Shown: one piece after another, positions 42,384-51,445 of the stretch | How the letters are laid out: the number at the start of each line of letters is the position of its first letter | Position numbering within the stretch: position 1 is the first letter of the stretch | Origin: Alcanivorax sp. | GTDB taxonomy: Bacteria; Pseudomonadota; Gammaproteobacteria; Pseudomonadales; Alcanivoracaceae | DNA: 64,000 nucleotides | Direction of reading: 5' to 3' | NCBI RefSeq assembly: GCF_019431375.1 | Contig: NZ_CP080267.1 | Coordinates: 310,001-374,000, forward strand | Position numbers and translations under genes: made by a program | Notes under the pieces: model-generated | Databases searched by the model: none | Told to the model about the DNA's origin: nothing | Seen by the model: only the letters and a program-made list of their open reading frames with translations

Positions 42384-43150
42384 CGGGGGCTGCGCCGGAA
42401 GTGGCTGACAAAGCTGGTGGGGTAGTCGGTGATGATGCCGTCCACCTGCAGTTTGGCCAGCCGGTCCGCTTCGGTGAGATCATTCACCGTCCACACCGAC
42501 ACTTTCAGGCCACGTTTGCGAGCCCGGCGCATTAACGCCGGGGTCACCAGCGAGTAGTGCGGCATCAGCCAGTTGCAGCCCAGGCCGTGGGCCCGGCGGG
42601 TGGGTTGCAGGTAGCGGTACTGGCACACATAGCCCCGTTCCACATCCGGTGCCATGGTGCCGATCATGCGCAGAAAGCCAGTATGGCTGGAGGTCACCAC
42701 CACCCGCGATTGCAGGCGCTGCTCATGGATCATGTGAGTGAGGTGATGGGCCAGCTGATGCAGCACCACCCGGTCCGCCCCTTTTACCTCGAACTGGAAA
42801 CGCATGGCCGGTCCGCACAGTTCCACCACTTCCTGTAAGGACGGAATCCCCGTAGGGCTGTGCCAGCCGGGGGTATTACGGCGAGCATCCATGGTGCCCA
42901 GCTGCGAGCGGGTGTACTGACGTACATCGCCGCGCATGCCGGTGGTGCGAGTCACGTCACTATCGTGCAGCACGATCAGGTGGCCATCGGCGGAGAGCCG
43001 CACATCCAGTTCCATTTCCGTGACACCGGCCTCCAGAGCTACCTGAAAGCTGGCCAGGGTATTTTCCGGGGCCTCGCCGCGTGCGCCCCGGTGGCCGACC
43101 AGTGTCGGGTGGCGAGGGGCTGTGCTGGGTGCTGTCATCGCGATAGTCAT
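42347..43150 (-). CDS. Glycerophosphodiester phosphodiesterase
   Basis: A 267-aa GDPD-family enzyme hydrolysing glycerophosphodiesters to glycerol-3-phosphate and an alcohol. The catalytic site is visible in LVGHRGARGEAPENTLASF and MELDVRLSADGHLIVLHD, and QVDGIITDYP closes the barrel. No signal peptide, so a cytosolic UgpQ-like enzyme. The start is uncertain: ATG 43150 or ATG 43138, neither with a strong ribosome site. It overlaps the convergent patatin gene end. Together the two could break down phospholipids stepwise, though they are on opposite strands. Confidence 0.9.
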   Translation of the reverse strand: MTIAMTAPSTAPRHPTLVGHRGARGEAPENTLASFQVALEAGVTEMELDVRLSADGHLIVLHDSDVTRTTGMRGDVRQYTRSQLGTMDARRNTPGWHSPTGIPSLQEVVELCGPAMRFQFEVKGADRVVLHQLAHHLTHMIHEQRLQSRVVVTSSHTGFLRMIGTMAPDVERGYVCQYRYLQPTRRAHGLGCNWLMPHYSLVTPALMRRARKRGLKVSVWTVNDLTEADRLAKLQVDGIITDYPTSFVSHFRRSPRYSSSETAALNG

Positions 43151-43239
43151 ACCACTATTGTTTTGGTGAAAGATGACAGCGGGATGACCTGGAGACAAGA
43201 GGAAAAATTGTCATTTTTATGACATGAGCGAAGCGTAGC

Positions 43240-44427
43240 GTGCACGCTGCATGGAATAGCCGGGAGAATGGTTTGGCGGTACTGAAACGCTATGTGCATT
43301 TTTTTATGATGAGCTGGTTGCCGGCCTACGATGGCCGGGCAGGGCGGTTTTCCCTGCAGCGGCTGCTGGTCATGACGCTGTTCTGGCCACTGTTCCTGCT
43401 GGTGCAGGCCATCAATGGCCTGGGCCTGTTGCTGGATTATGTGCTGTTTCCGGATTTTCGCCGCGTCCAGGTGCGCGAGCCGCTTTTTGTGGTGGGCGTG
43501 CCCCGCAGCGGTACCACCTTCCTGCATCGCCTGCTGGCCATGGACGAACGCTTTACCACTACGGCCCTGTGGGAGTTGCTGTTTGCCCCATCAATTACCC
43601 AGCGCTATTTCTGGACCGCTATTGCCCGCCTTGATGGATGGATTGGCCGGCCTGCGGGGCGCTTGCTGTTAGGGCTCGAACGGCGCCTGCTCGGCGGTCT
43701 GGATGGGGTGCACAAGACCGGGCTGCTGGACCCTGAAGAGGACTACCTGGCACTGATGCCGGTGTGGGGCTGCTTCCTGCTGGTACTGGCCGTGCCGGTG
43801 CCGGCCCTGTGGCGTCTCACCTATCTGGACCGGGATGGCACGGACAAGGAAAAGCAGCGGCTGATCGCGGCCTATCGGCGCTTTGTGCAGCGGCATCTTT
43901 ATTTTCATGGCAGCCACAAACAACTGTTGTCCAAGAACCCGTCGTTCACGCCGTGGATGGCGACCCTGGCGGAGGCTTTCCCGGATGCCCGCTTTATCGG
44001 CTGTATCCGCAACCCCAGCGCGGCGGTGCCATCCCAGATCAATTCCATCCTGATTGGCGCGCGCCTGTTCGATGGTCGCGATACCACCGATTACTGGCGC
44101 CAGGGCTTTATGGCCATGCTCGATTATTACTATCGCCATGTGCTGGAGGTGCTGGAAAGCCTGCCGCCGGAACGCCAGGCGCTGTCGGTGATGGAGCAAC
44201 TGGCCCCGGCGCCGGCAGAAACCGTGTTGGCGTTTTATCAGCGCTTTGGCTGGCAATCCGACACGGCTTTTCGCCAACGACTTGACGCGCAAGACCGCAA
44301 GGCAAAACAGTACCGCAGCGGCCATCATTACAACTCGGACGAACTGGGCGTAAGTCCCCATGAACTGGCTGATGTCTTCGGCTGGGTCTATGACCGTTTC
44401 GGATACCCACTCCCCAGCACCGATTAA
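43240..44427 (+). CDS. Sulfotransferase family protein
   Basis: A 395-aa PAPS-type sulfotransferase-like protein. The 5'-phosphosulfate loop is GVPRSGTTFLHR (86-97), and the 3'-phosphate site is likely in RFIGCIRNPSAAVPS. A hydrophobic segment at 43-67 (VMTLFWPLFLLVQAINGL) may anchor it. GTG 43240 opens the frame; TTG 43273, which has GGGAG 6 bases upstream, is an alternative start. The acceptor is unknown; such proteins in marine bacteria can sulfate lipids or sugars. Nearby lipid and glycan genes suggest an envelope substrate, which is inference. Confidence 0.82.
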   Translation: MHAAWNSRENGLAVLKRYVHFFMMSWLPAYDGRAGRFSLQRLLVMTLFWPLFLLVQAINGLGLLLDYVLFPDFRRVQVREPLFVVGVPRSGTTFLHRLLAMDERFTTTALWELLFAPSITQRYFWTAIARLDGWIGRPAGRLLLGLERRLLGGLDGVHKTGLLDPEEDYLALMPVWGCFLLVLAVPVPALWRLTYLDRDGTDKEKQRLIAAYRRFVQRHLYFHGSHKQLLSKNPSFTPWMATLAEAFPDARFIGCIRNPSAAVPSQINSILIGARLFDGRDTTDYWRQGFMAMLDYYYRHVLEVLESLPPERQALSVMEQLAPAPAETVLAFYQRFGWQSDTAFRQRLDAQDRKAKQYRSGHHYNSDELGVSPHELADVFGWVYDRFGYPLPSTD

Positions 44428-44436
44428 AAACCGTTG

Positions 44437-44609
44437 CTGGAGCAGGATCGTCGCTTGAGGGGCGAATCTGCTTACGACACCAGTTGCGAGTCACGAGAAG
44501 CGAGTAACGAAAATCGAAACCTGAAACCCGCGAATGAATGTTTGGTTTTCGAAACTCGCTTCTGGCAACTCGAAACCGTTTGGGTTCGCGCCGCCAGCGA
44601 CGCTCCTAC
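44437..44609. repeat. REPIN-like element with nested inner repeats (copy D)
   Basis: It occupies the sulfotransferase-glycosyltransferase gap. The left REP is degenerate (GGAGC, then GTCGCTTGAGGGGCGAA, 44439-44465). The right REP is well kept: TTCGCGCCGCCAGCGACG then CTCCTAC, ending at 44609. Inner arms: left GTTGCGAGTCACGAGAAGCG (44483-44502), right CGAAACTCGCTTCTGGCAAC (44550-44569). The right inner arm nearly equals that of copy B some 20 kb away. Confidence 0.72.
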
Positions 44610-44707
44610 GGCGAGCTCGGGGTCCGTTACATCTTGTCGCAATTCCCCGGTCATGGTGCGGCAATGCTGTCACATTATCGACATGAGAGGCGCTGATACT
44701 GGCGCCC

Positions 44708-45886
44708 ATGGATACCAAAGAGCTACGCATACTGTTTGTGGTGGATGCGATCAAGGGTCGGAATGGCGTCGGCGCCTACTTCCAGGACCTGGTCTCGCAT
44801 CTCAAGGACCATGTGGCCCAGGTGGAACTGGTGCAGCCCTGCATGGAGGAACCGCATCCTTGCCAGGGTGCCTCCATGCCGATCCCCGGCGACCCCACCC
44901 AGCGACTCTTCTTTCCCAGGGTGCGTGAATTGAGCGCCCTGGTCTGGGAAATGAAACCCCACGTTATCGTGATTCCCGGCCCCGGGATTTTTTCCATGAT
45001 CGGTTACTGGATCGCCCGCAAGTGGGGCATCCCGGTCTGCGTCACTTTCCAGACTGATTACAACCGGCTGGTGGAATTGTACTGGGGCCGCCGGCTGGCC
45101 AGGCTGGCCGGCGGCCTGCTCAACTGGGTCAACCGCACCCTGTTCCAGGGCAGTGAAACCGCCGCCACCATCTGTGAATCCATGATCGCCCAGGCCCGCG
45201 CCGCCGGTGCCCGCAACCCGCAGTTGGTGGGCACACCGCTGGCCCGGGAGTTTGTGCACACAACGGTCACCGGACTGGATGGCAGCGTACAAAAGGTCTG
45301 TTATGTGGGCCGGCTGGCGGCAGAAAAGAATATCGAGTCCTTCCTGGCCCTGGCCTCATCGCGGCCGGATCTGCAGTTCGAGGTGGCCGGTGACGGACCA
45401 CTGCGCAGCAAGGTGGAGCAGGCCTGTAAGGCATCCGCCAATCTGACCTTTCATGGCTGGTGTAGCCGCCAGCAGGTGGTGGAGATTCTCGACCGCTGTC
45501 AGGTACTGGTGCTGCCTTCTTCGGTGGAAGCCTTCGGCACCGTGGCACTGGAGGCCATGGCCCGGGAGCGGCTGGTGATCACCACACCGGCCTGCGGCAT
45601 CAACGAATGGCCCGCCCTGGCGGCGGGGTTGTGGATCATGGAACCTCAGGAAAGCCTGAACCAGACCCTGGACCGCTTGCAGTCGCTGAGCCCGGTAGTA
45701 CGTGACCTGAAGGCGAAGCAGGCCCGGAAGGCGGCACTGGCCATGAACCGGGATGCCATCGAGCACTGGGCCGGGGTGCTGGGCCAGTGTGCCCAGATGG
45801 TACCTGCTGCCAATCGGTCCCTGCCTTCCCCGACCCTGGCGCTGCTGCGTCGCCTGAGCAGCAACTATGCCCGCAGCGCCCTCTGA
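44708..45886 (+). CDS. Family 4 glycosyltransferase
   Basis: A 392-aa GT-B glycosyltransferase. The N-terminal domain holds FVVDAIKGRNGVGAYFQDL and the second domain has CYVGRLAAEKNIESFLAL. The donor-binding motif is PSSVEAFGTVALEAMA (about 270-285), the EX7E-type signature of GT4 enzymes. No membrane helix is evident. The donor sugar and acceptor are unknown. Its end overlaps the downstream DUF2334 gene by 20 bp, implying coupled expression and a shared glycan or glycolipid task. Confidence 0.88.
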   Translation: MDTKELRILFVVDAIKGRNGVGAYFQDLVSHLKDHVAQVELVQPCMEEPHPCQGASMPIPGDPTQRLFFPRVRELSALVWEMKPHVIVIPGPGIFSMIGYWIARKWGIPVCVTFQTDYNRLVELYWGRRLARLAGGLLNWVNRTLFQGSETAATICESMIAQARAAGARNPQLVGTPLAREFVHTTVTGLDGSVQKVCYVGRLAAEKNIESFLALASSRPDLQFEVAGDGPLRSKVEQACKASANLTFHGWCSRQQVVEILDRCQVLVLPSSVEAFGTVALEAMARERLVITTPACGINEWPALAAGLWIMEPQESLNQTLDRLQSLSPVVRDLKAKQARKAALAMNRDAIEHWAGVLGQCAQMVPAANRSLPSPTLALLRRLSSNYARSAL

Positions 45887-46619
45887 GTCGTTAGTCGCTC
45901 CTCGGGCACTGGTGTCCATCCATGATGTGATGCCGGAAACCCGTGAGCAGGTTAGCCAGATTCTGGCTCTGTTGCCGCAGGTTCCACAGGGGGTGACCTT
46001 GCTGGTGGTGCCGGGGCGGGATTGGCAAACGGCAGATCTGGACTGGCTGCATCAGCTCCAGCAGCAGGGGTACCCGCTGGCTGGCCATGGTTGGCTGCAT
46101 CGCTGCGACTCACCCATCAGTCTCTATCACCGCTTGCACAGCCTGTTACTGTCGCGGCGGGTGGCGGAGCATCTTTCCCTGTCGGCCAGTGGTATCGAGG
46201 CGTTGATACGGAACTGCCACCAATGGTTTTTGGATCAGGGTCTGCAACCCTGTGATCTATACGTGCCTCCGGCCTGGGCCATGGGCGCGATTCATCGCGA
46301 GCAACTGGCGGACATGCCGTTTCGGCTATTCGAAACCCTGAGCGGGGTTTACGATGCGCAAGCGCAAAAGATGCATCCGCTCCCCCTGGCCGGCTTTGAA
46401 GCTGATACCCCGATACGGGAGTGGTTGTTGCGAGGGTTCAATCATCTCAATTGGCGTCGGGCCTGCCACACTGGCCAGCCCTTGCGAATCGGCATTCACC
46501 CTGATGATCTTAAACTGCGGCTGAGCAACAGGGTGGCACCGATGGTGGAGGCTGTCGGAGAGAGCCTCCCCTATACCTCAGCCGCGTTACTGCCTCGCTA
46601 TGATTGCATCTCTGGATAA
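45867..46619 (+). CDS. DUF2334/polysaccharide deacetylase-like protein
   Basis: A 250-aa protein of the DUF2334 group within the NodB-like deacetylase fold. SIHDVMPET near residue 18 provides the metal-binding Asp, and GHGWLHRC the His region. No signal peptide, so it probably works in the cytosol. It overlaps the glycosyltransferase gene by 20 bp, so a sugar made by that enzyme may be deacetylated here. Metal ligands beyond these two segments were not traced, so activity is inferred. Confidence 0.78.
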   Translation: MPAAPSESLVAPRALVSIHDVMPETREQVSQILALLPQVPQGVTLLVVPGRDWQTADLDWLHQLQQQGYPLAGHGWLHRCDSPISLYHRLHSLLLSRRVAEHLSLSASGIEALIRNCHQWFLDQGLQPCDLYVPPAWAMGAIHREQLADMPFRLFETLSGVYDAQAQKMHPLPLAGFEADTPIREWLLRGFNHLNWRRACHTGQPLRIGIHPDDLKLRLSNRVAPMVEAVGESLPYTSAALLPRYDCISG

Positions 46620-46704
46620 GCCCTTGTGAGACGCATATAGGCCCGCACCACAGGCTGGTCTTTCTCGACTAGTGAGTGGATTGGGCGGGCGCTCAGGGCT
46701 GGCT

Positions 46705-47028
46705 TTATTGCTGGGATTGCTGGGCCTTGGCCGTGCACTGGAAAGTTGTGCTCAGGGTCCAGGCGATGCAATCGCCATCCTGGGTTTCCGTCTTGCAGGA
46801 TTTGCTGGGTGAATCGGAAGGCAGTGCGCCGTTGTAACCCCAGCTCTGGCACTGGGCGGTGGCTTTCTGCAGGCCCTGTTGCCAGTCCACCTTGGGGCTT
46901 TGCATCAGGCTGTAGTCGTAGGACATGACCACGGTGCCTTCGGACTGGTTGCCGTCAGAGACTTCCATGGCCGAGGGGGCGGCACAGGATGTCAGGGCGG
47001 CAGCAAACAAAATAATCAATGAGCGCAT
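46705..47028 (-). CDS. YecR-like lipoprotein
   Basis: A 107-aa predicted lipoprotein with lipobox LTSC (Cys15). The mature part has GTVVMSYDY, then VDWQQGLQKATAQCQSWGY, which matches the YecR family as I remember it, and a cluster of cysteines (KSCKTETQDGDC). The longer frame from 47064 is rejected because the signal peptide starts at the ATG 47028, with GGAGTTACGACG upstream. Function unknown. It stands alone between convergent and same-strand neighbours. Confidence 0.72.
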   Translation of the reverse strand: MRSLIILFAAALTSCAAPSAMEVSDGNQSEGTVVMSYDYSLMQSPKVDWQQGLQKATAQCQSWGYNGALPSDSPSKSCKTETQDGDCIAWTLSTTFQCTAKAQQSQQ

Positions 47029-47120
47029 CGTCGTAACTCCATGGGTATGGCTGAAAAACGGCAAACCTACTGTCTGGCTTCGAGTCTCTCAAGGGGCTTT
47101 CTGTAACCCTGTGGACCCGA

Positions 47121-48014
47121 TCAATCCCGGTAGCGTTTGCTCAGGTCCTGGTAGGCATCCACCCGGCGGTCGCGCAGGTAGGGCCAGATGCGGCGTACGG
47201 ACTCGCTGCGTTGCATGTCCACGTCGGCGAGTAGTACCTGTTCGTTGTCATTGTCAGCCTGTGCCAGGAATTCGCCCTGGGGGCCGCAGACAAAACTGTT
47301 ACCCCAGAACTGGATGCCAGTCTCATCCACCGGGCTTTGTTCGAAGCCGGTGCGATTGGCGACCAGCACCGGCAGCCCATTGGCGATCCCGTGGGCGCGC
47401 TGGATAGTGACCCAGGCGTTGAGCTGACGGCTTTTTTCCCCGTCATCGTCACTGGGGTCCCAACCGATAGCGGTGGGGTAGAGCAGGAGGTCGGCACCGG
47501 CCAGGGCCATCAGGCGCGCTGCTTCCGGGTACCACTGATCCCAGCAGACCAGCAGGCCCAGTTTGCCGACACTGGTTTCGATAGGGCTGAAGCCGCTACG
47601 GCCATCGTTGAAGTCAGCATCCCCGGGGGTGAAGTAGAACTTCTCGTAGAAGCCCGGATCATCAGGAATGTGCATCTTGCGATAGATGCCAGCCAGGCTG
47701 CCGTCCTTTTCCAGTACCACGGCGGTGTTGTGGTAGAGGCCGGTGGCTCGCTTTTCGAACAGGCTGCCGACGATGACAATGCCCAGTTCTTTGGCCAGAG
47801 CTCCGAGCGTCTCGGTGCTGGGGCCGGGGATGGTTTCTGCCAGGTCAAAGACCGCGGTGTCTTCGGTCTGACAGAAATACAGACTGCGATGCAGCTCCTG
47901 CAGCAGTACCAGCTCGGCGCCCTTGTCCGCAGCCTCGCGGATCAGTGCCAGGGAATGGTCCAGGTTGGCTTGCAGGTCAGTGCTGTTTTTCTGCTGGATA
48001 ACGGCCACGCGCAT
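47121..48014 (-). CDS. aguB: N-carbamoylputrescine amidohydrolase
   Basis: A 297-aa nitrilase-superfamily enzyme converting N-carbamoylputrescine to putrescine, CO2 and ammonia. The catalytic triad is Glu40 (LLQELHRS), Lys113 (YRKMHIPD) and Cys157 (LLVCWDQWYPE). The sequence is close to plant and pseudomonad AguB. The ATG at 48014 has GAAGGAGAA 6-14 bases upstream. It follows aguA by 31 bp on the same strand, forming the second step of the agmatine pathway. Confidence 0.94.
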   Translation of the reverse strand: MRVAVIQQKNSTDLQANLDHSLALIREAADKGAELVLLQELHRSLYFCQTEDTAVFDLAETIPGPSTETLGALAKELGIVIVGSLFEKRATGLYHNTAVVLEKDGSLAGIYRKMHIPDDPGFYEKFYFTPGDADFNDGRSGFSPIETSVGKLGLLVCWDQWYPEAARLMALAGADLLLYPTAIGWDPSDDDGEKSRQLNAWVTIQRAHGIANGLPVLVANRTGFEQSPVDETGIQFWGNSFVCGPQGEFLAQADNDNEQVLLADVDMQRSESVRRIWPYLRDRRVDAYQDLSKRYRD

Positions 48015-48045
48015 GAAATTCTCCTTCAACCTTTCCAACAGCCCA

Positions 48046-49053
48046 CTAGACCGCGCCACGGGGCAGTTGCATGGTGACACAGTGCAGGCTGCCATGTTGT
48101 TCGATCAATACCCGACAGTTTACCGGGGTCACGGTGCGGTTGCCGCACACCGTTTGCATGGCGTCGATGGCAGGCTGGTCGGTGTCGCACCCATAAACCG
48201 GCAGCAGGATTTTCTCATTGGTAATAAGAAAGTTGGCATAGGTGGCCGGTAGCCGTTCGCCTTCCCGGTTGAATTGCGGGGTGGGCAGGGGCAGAGGTAC
48301 CAGGGTCAGATTGTGCTGCCTTGCCAGTGCTTGTAACTCCTGCTCCATGGCGGCCAGGTTGGCGTAGTGGCTGTCGTCCTGATCCCGGCATTGCACATAG
48401 GCGATGGTACGGGCATCCACGAAGCGCGCCAGGGTGTCCACATGAGCGTCGGTATCGTCGCCTTCCAGTTCGCCGTGGTCCAGCCACCAGATATCGCTGA
48501 CGCCCAGCTGTTCCTTGAGCAGGGCGGTGAGTTCCGCTTCGGTCAGGTCCGGGTTGCGATTGGGGTTGCGCAGGCAGTGGCGGGTAGTGAGCAGGTTGCC
48601 CTGGCCATCGGTGTCGATGGCGCCCCCTTCGAGCACTAGTGAGGGGCTGTGCAGGGGCAGTTGCCAGGGCAGGCGGCGATTCAGGGTGTTGTCCTTGTCG
48701 GCATCGAATTTGCCGCCCCAGCCGGTGAAGGTGTAATCCAGCAGCTCCACGTTGCCGTTGTCTTCCACGGCGATGGGGCCGAAATCCCGAGCCCAGGTAT
48801 CGTTGTAGTCGGCGATGATCAGTTCAAGGCGGGCGATATCCAGGCCGCGTTCGGCGGCAAGGGTTCTGATGCGCTGTTCGCTGGCGACATCACGGCATAC
48901 CAGTCGCACTTGCTGATGGTCCAGCAGGGCGGTGAGGAGATCCAGGTAACAGTGTTCGGCGTCGACGAGATGATCCACCCAATCGGTGTGGGTGTCGGGC
49001 CAGGCCAGCAGCACCCCCCACTGGGGGTGCCATTCAGGAAGAAGTCGGCGCAT
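48046..49053 (-). CDS. aguA: Agmatine deiminase
   Basis: A 335-aa guanidine-modifying enzyme turning agmatine into N-carbamoylputrescine and ammonia. The catalytic Cys325 is in QHGSLHCVTMQLPRG; the His and Asp regions are WLDHGELEGDDTDAHVD; NDTWARDFGPIAVEDNG binds the substrate. Length is at the shorter end of the family (usually 340-370). The start codon is weakly supported, with no clear ribosome site. It precedes aguB, so both steps from agmatine to putrescine are together. No speA or regulator gene is nearby. Confidence 0.92.
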   Translation of the reverse strand: MRRLLPEWHPQWGVLLAWPDTHTDWVDHLVDAEHCYLDLLTALLDHQQVRLVCRDVASEQRIRTLAAERGLDIARLELIIADYNDTWARDFGPIAVEDNGNVELLDYTFTGWGGKFDADKDNTLNRRLPWQLPLHSPSLVLEGGAIDTDGQGNLLTTRHCLRNPNRNPDLTEAELTALLKEQLGVSDIWWLDHGELEGDDTDAHVDTLARFVDARTIAYVQCRDQDDSHYANLAAMEQELQALARQHNLTLVPLPLPTPQFNREGERLPATYANFLITNEKILLPVYGCDTDQPAIDAMQTVCGNRTVTPVNCRVLIEQHGSLHCVTMQLPRGAV

Positions 49054-49095
49054 GCTCAGTAAGTCCGCTAGGAGGGTGCAATGCGCGCGAGTGTG

Positions 49096-50040
49096 CTACC
49101 GGCGGGCATCCCAGTCAATAGAGAAGCCGCCTTCGGATTCTTCCTCCACTTGCTCGACCTTTTGCTCGGCCTCGTCAGCCTTTTCCTGCACGTCGGCCTC
49201 CACCTGTTGCTTTGCGTCGCTGGCCTTTTTCTGCGTATCAGCGGCGGTGTCTTCGGTCTGTTGTTCGGCGTCTTTTACCGCGTCGGTGGCTTGCGCTTCT
49301 GCCTGGTCGGCCTCGGCTTTCACCGTCTCAGCGGTTTCTTTGGCCTGCTGTTCCAGCTGTTGCTGTTTTTTTGCCGCAGCCTGCTCGGGAGCCACTTCGC
49401 CAGCGATGATGATGCGACCGGTGACCGGGTCAAAGCGGAATTCGCCTTCGGCCGGTGGCTGCTCGGTGGATTGAGGCTCAGCAGCCGGTTCTGAAACCGC
49501 TTGCGGAGCGTCCTCGGTAACCTTGGCTTGTGGCTCTGGAGCAGGTTCTGGCTCAGGTTCAGGCTCAGGCTTGGCGTCCTGTTGCGGGGCTTCCGGTTCC
49601 GGGGCGTCGTTGGCAGCGGGTTGTTGCTTGACTGGTGCCTCTTCCTCGGCTTCTGCGCCTACAAAACTGCCGGTCACCGGATCGAACATGGGTGGCGCTG
49701 TGCTTTCCGGCGCTGTTTGTTGTTCCTGTTCGGTATCGGTTGTGGTTTCCTCAATGGCGGGCAGTTCCTGAGTGCCGGACACCACATCCGGTGCCGTACT
49801 GGCCGGGCGATCGACCACGGTATGCAGGGTGATGCCATTTTCGAAATACACGGAGAAACCGTCGTAGTTCCAGCGGGTGATTGCCGGTGAGCCCACCGGG
49901 CCCCGGACAGAGGAGGGTGAACCGAAGTCTGCTCGTACCCGCGCCTCAGACATGCCGCGTTGGGGAACTTCGGCGGCCAGTGCCGCAGCAGGCAGCGCCA
50001 GCGCTGCCGAGGCCAGCAGCGTCATTATTCTTATCTTCAT
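49096..50040 (-). CDS. Exported acidic low-complexity protein of unknown function
   Basis: A 314-aa protein I do not recognise. It has a signal peptide ending ALAA (about residue 23) and a small folded-looking domain (24-75: RGMSEARVRADFGSPSS, TRWNYDGFSVYFENG) that recalls the SmpA/BamE-like pattern. Long Glu/Pro/Ala-rich stretches follow, including a run of EP repeats. The sequence FDPVTG occurs twice (near 118 and 202). The C-terminal 100 residues are Ala/Glu/Gln/Lys-rich and look like a long helix or coiled coil. The start has GGGGGAAG upstream. It may span the periplasm; function is unknown. Confidence 0.7.
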   Translation of the reverse strand: MKIRIMTLLASAALALPAAALAAEVPQRGMSEARVRADFGSPSSVRGPVGSPAITRWNYDGFSVYFENGITLHTVVDRPASTAPDVVSGTQELPAIEETTTDTEQEQQTAPESTAPPMFDPVTGSFVGAEAEEEAPVKQQPAANDAPEPEAPQQDAKPEPEPEPEPAPEPQAKVTEDAPQAVSEPAAEPQSTEQPPAEGEFRFDPVTGRIIIAGEVAPEQAAAKKQQQLEQQAKETAETVKAEADQAEAQATDAVKDAEQQTEDTAADTQKKASDAKQQVEADVQEKADEAEQKVEQVEEESEGGFSIDWDARR

Positions 50041-50200
50041 TTCTTCCCCCGGCGAGATGTATTTTCTTTCGATATTAGAAAGTTAGGGACGGTTATTCAA
50101 CCACTTTGCCAGATCCTGAACGCGGACGCCGTTCACAAAGCAGGATTCGTAATGTAGCAGTTTTCCAGACCCGTGGTATTTGTCTCGGGTTTCGGGTTAA

Positions 50201-51445
50201 ATGCGCTCCATGTTTCGACCTCTATCCTTTTATGTGGGGCTGCGCTACACCGGTGCTCGCGCCCGCAACAGTTTTATATCCGTGATTACGCTGATTTCCG
50301 CATTGGGACTGATGCTGGGGGTTGCCGTACTGATCACGGTCCTTTCCGTTATGAATGGTTTTGACCGGGAATTGCAAACCCGAATTCTGGGCATGGTCAC
50401 CCATTTGTCCGTGCAAGGCCGCGAGCCGGTTCAGGACTGGCAGGCGCTGGCCAACCGCCTGGGGCACCACGAAGAAATCGAAGCGGTTGCGCCCTTTGTG
50501 GAGCTGGAGGGCATGCTCAGCCATCGCGGCAATGTGGCCGGCGCCATGATCAATGGCATCGAGCCCGCGGCTGAGCGCAAGGTATCCATCGTCGGCGATT
50601 TCATGGAGCAGGGGGAGCTGGAGAAGCTGGCCCCTGGTGAGTTCGGTATGGTGCTTGGCTATGGGCTGGCCCGCCGCCTGGGGGCGGAACTGGGCGACAA
50701 GATTACCCTGGTGTTGCCGGAAGCCACCATCTCCCCCGCCGGGGTGATGCCCCGTTTCAAGCGCTTCACGGTCACTGGCATTTTCCGGGTGCGGGCAGAA
50801 GTGGATTCCTTGTATGCCTACATCAATGTGCAGGACGCTGCCAAACTCGCCCGCCAGTCGGGCACGGTACAGGGCGTGCGGCTGAAGCTGGATGATCTGT
50901 TCAGTGCCCCGGCCCTGGGCTGGACGCTGCAGCAGGAGCTGGGCCACAACTACTACACACGGGACTGGACCCGCAGCCACGGGAATCTGTTCCAGGCCAT
51001 CAAGATGGAAAAGACCATGATGACGCTGTTGCTCAGCTTTATTGTGGCGGTGGCGGCGTTCAATATCATTTCCAGCCAGGTGATGCTGGTCACCGAGAAG
51101 CGCGGCAATATCGCAGTGTTGCGGACTCTGGGGGCCTCGCCGGGTACCATCATGCGTATCTTCATGGTGCAGGGCACCGTGATCGGTTTTGCCGGTACCT
51201 TGCTGGGTACCGGTCTGGGTGTGCTGCTGGCCACCAATGTGAGCAATCTTGCTGAGTGGGTGGAACGCACCTTCAATACCCGTTTGTTTGATGCCTACTT
51301 TGTTAACTATCTTCCCTCGGAGTTGCAGTGGTCCGACGTGATCACCATCGTTTCCATTGCCCTGGTAATCAGCTTTTCGGCCACCCTTTACCCATCCTGG
51401 CGTGCCAGCCGGGTACAACCGGCGGAGGCCCTGCGCTATGAATGA
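50201..51445 (+). CDS. LolC/LolE/LolF-type lipoprotein-releasing permease
   Basis: A 414-aa inner-membrane permease of the MacB/FtsX type that extracts lipoproteins for delivery to LolA. One membrane helix lies near the N-terminus (SVITLISALGLMLGVAVLIT) and three near the C-terminus. The periplasmic domain includes LPEATISPAGVMPRFKRF, which resembles the LolA-binding hook of LolC. Only one permease gene accompanies lolD here, so it probably acts as a homodimer (LolF-like), not a LolC/LolE pair. Starts at 50201 or 50210 are equally plausible. The last 8 bp overlap lolD. Confidence 0.88.
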   Translation: MRSMFRPLSFYVGLRYTGARARNSFISVITLISALGLMLGVAVLITVLSVMNGFDRELQTRILGMVTHLSVQGREPVQDWQALANRLGHHEEIEAVAPFVELEGMLSHRGNVAGAMINGIEPAAERKVSIVGDFMEQGELEKLAPGEFGMVLGYGLARRLGAELGDKITLVLPEATISPAGVMPRFKRFTVTGIFRVRAEVDSLYAYINVQDAAKLARQSGTVQGVRLKLDDLFSAPALGWTLQQELGHNYYTRDWTRSHGNLFQAIKMEKTMMTLLLSFIVAVAAFNIISSQVMLVTEKRGNIAVLRTLGASPGTIMRIFMVQGTVIGFAGTLLGTGLGVLLATNVSNLAEWVERTFNTRLFDAYFVNYLPSELQWSDVITIVSIALVISFSATLYPSWRASRVQPAEALRYE

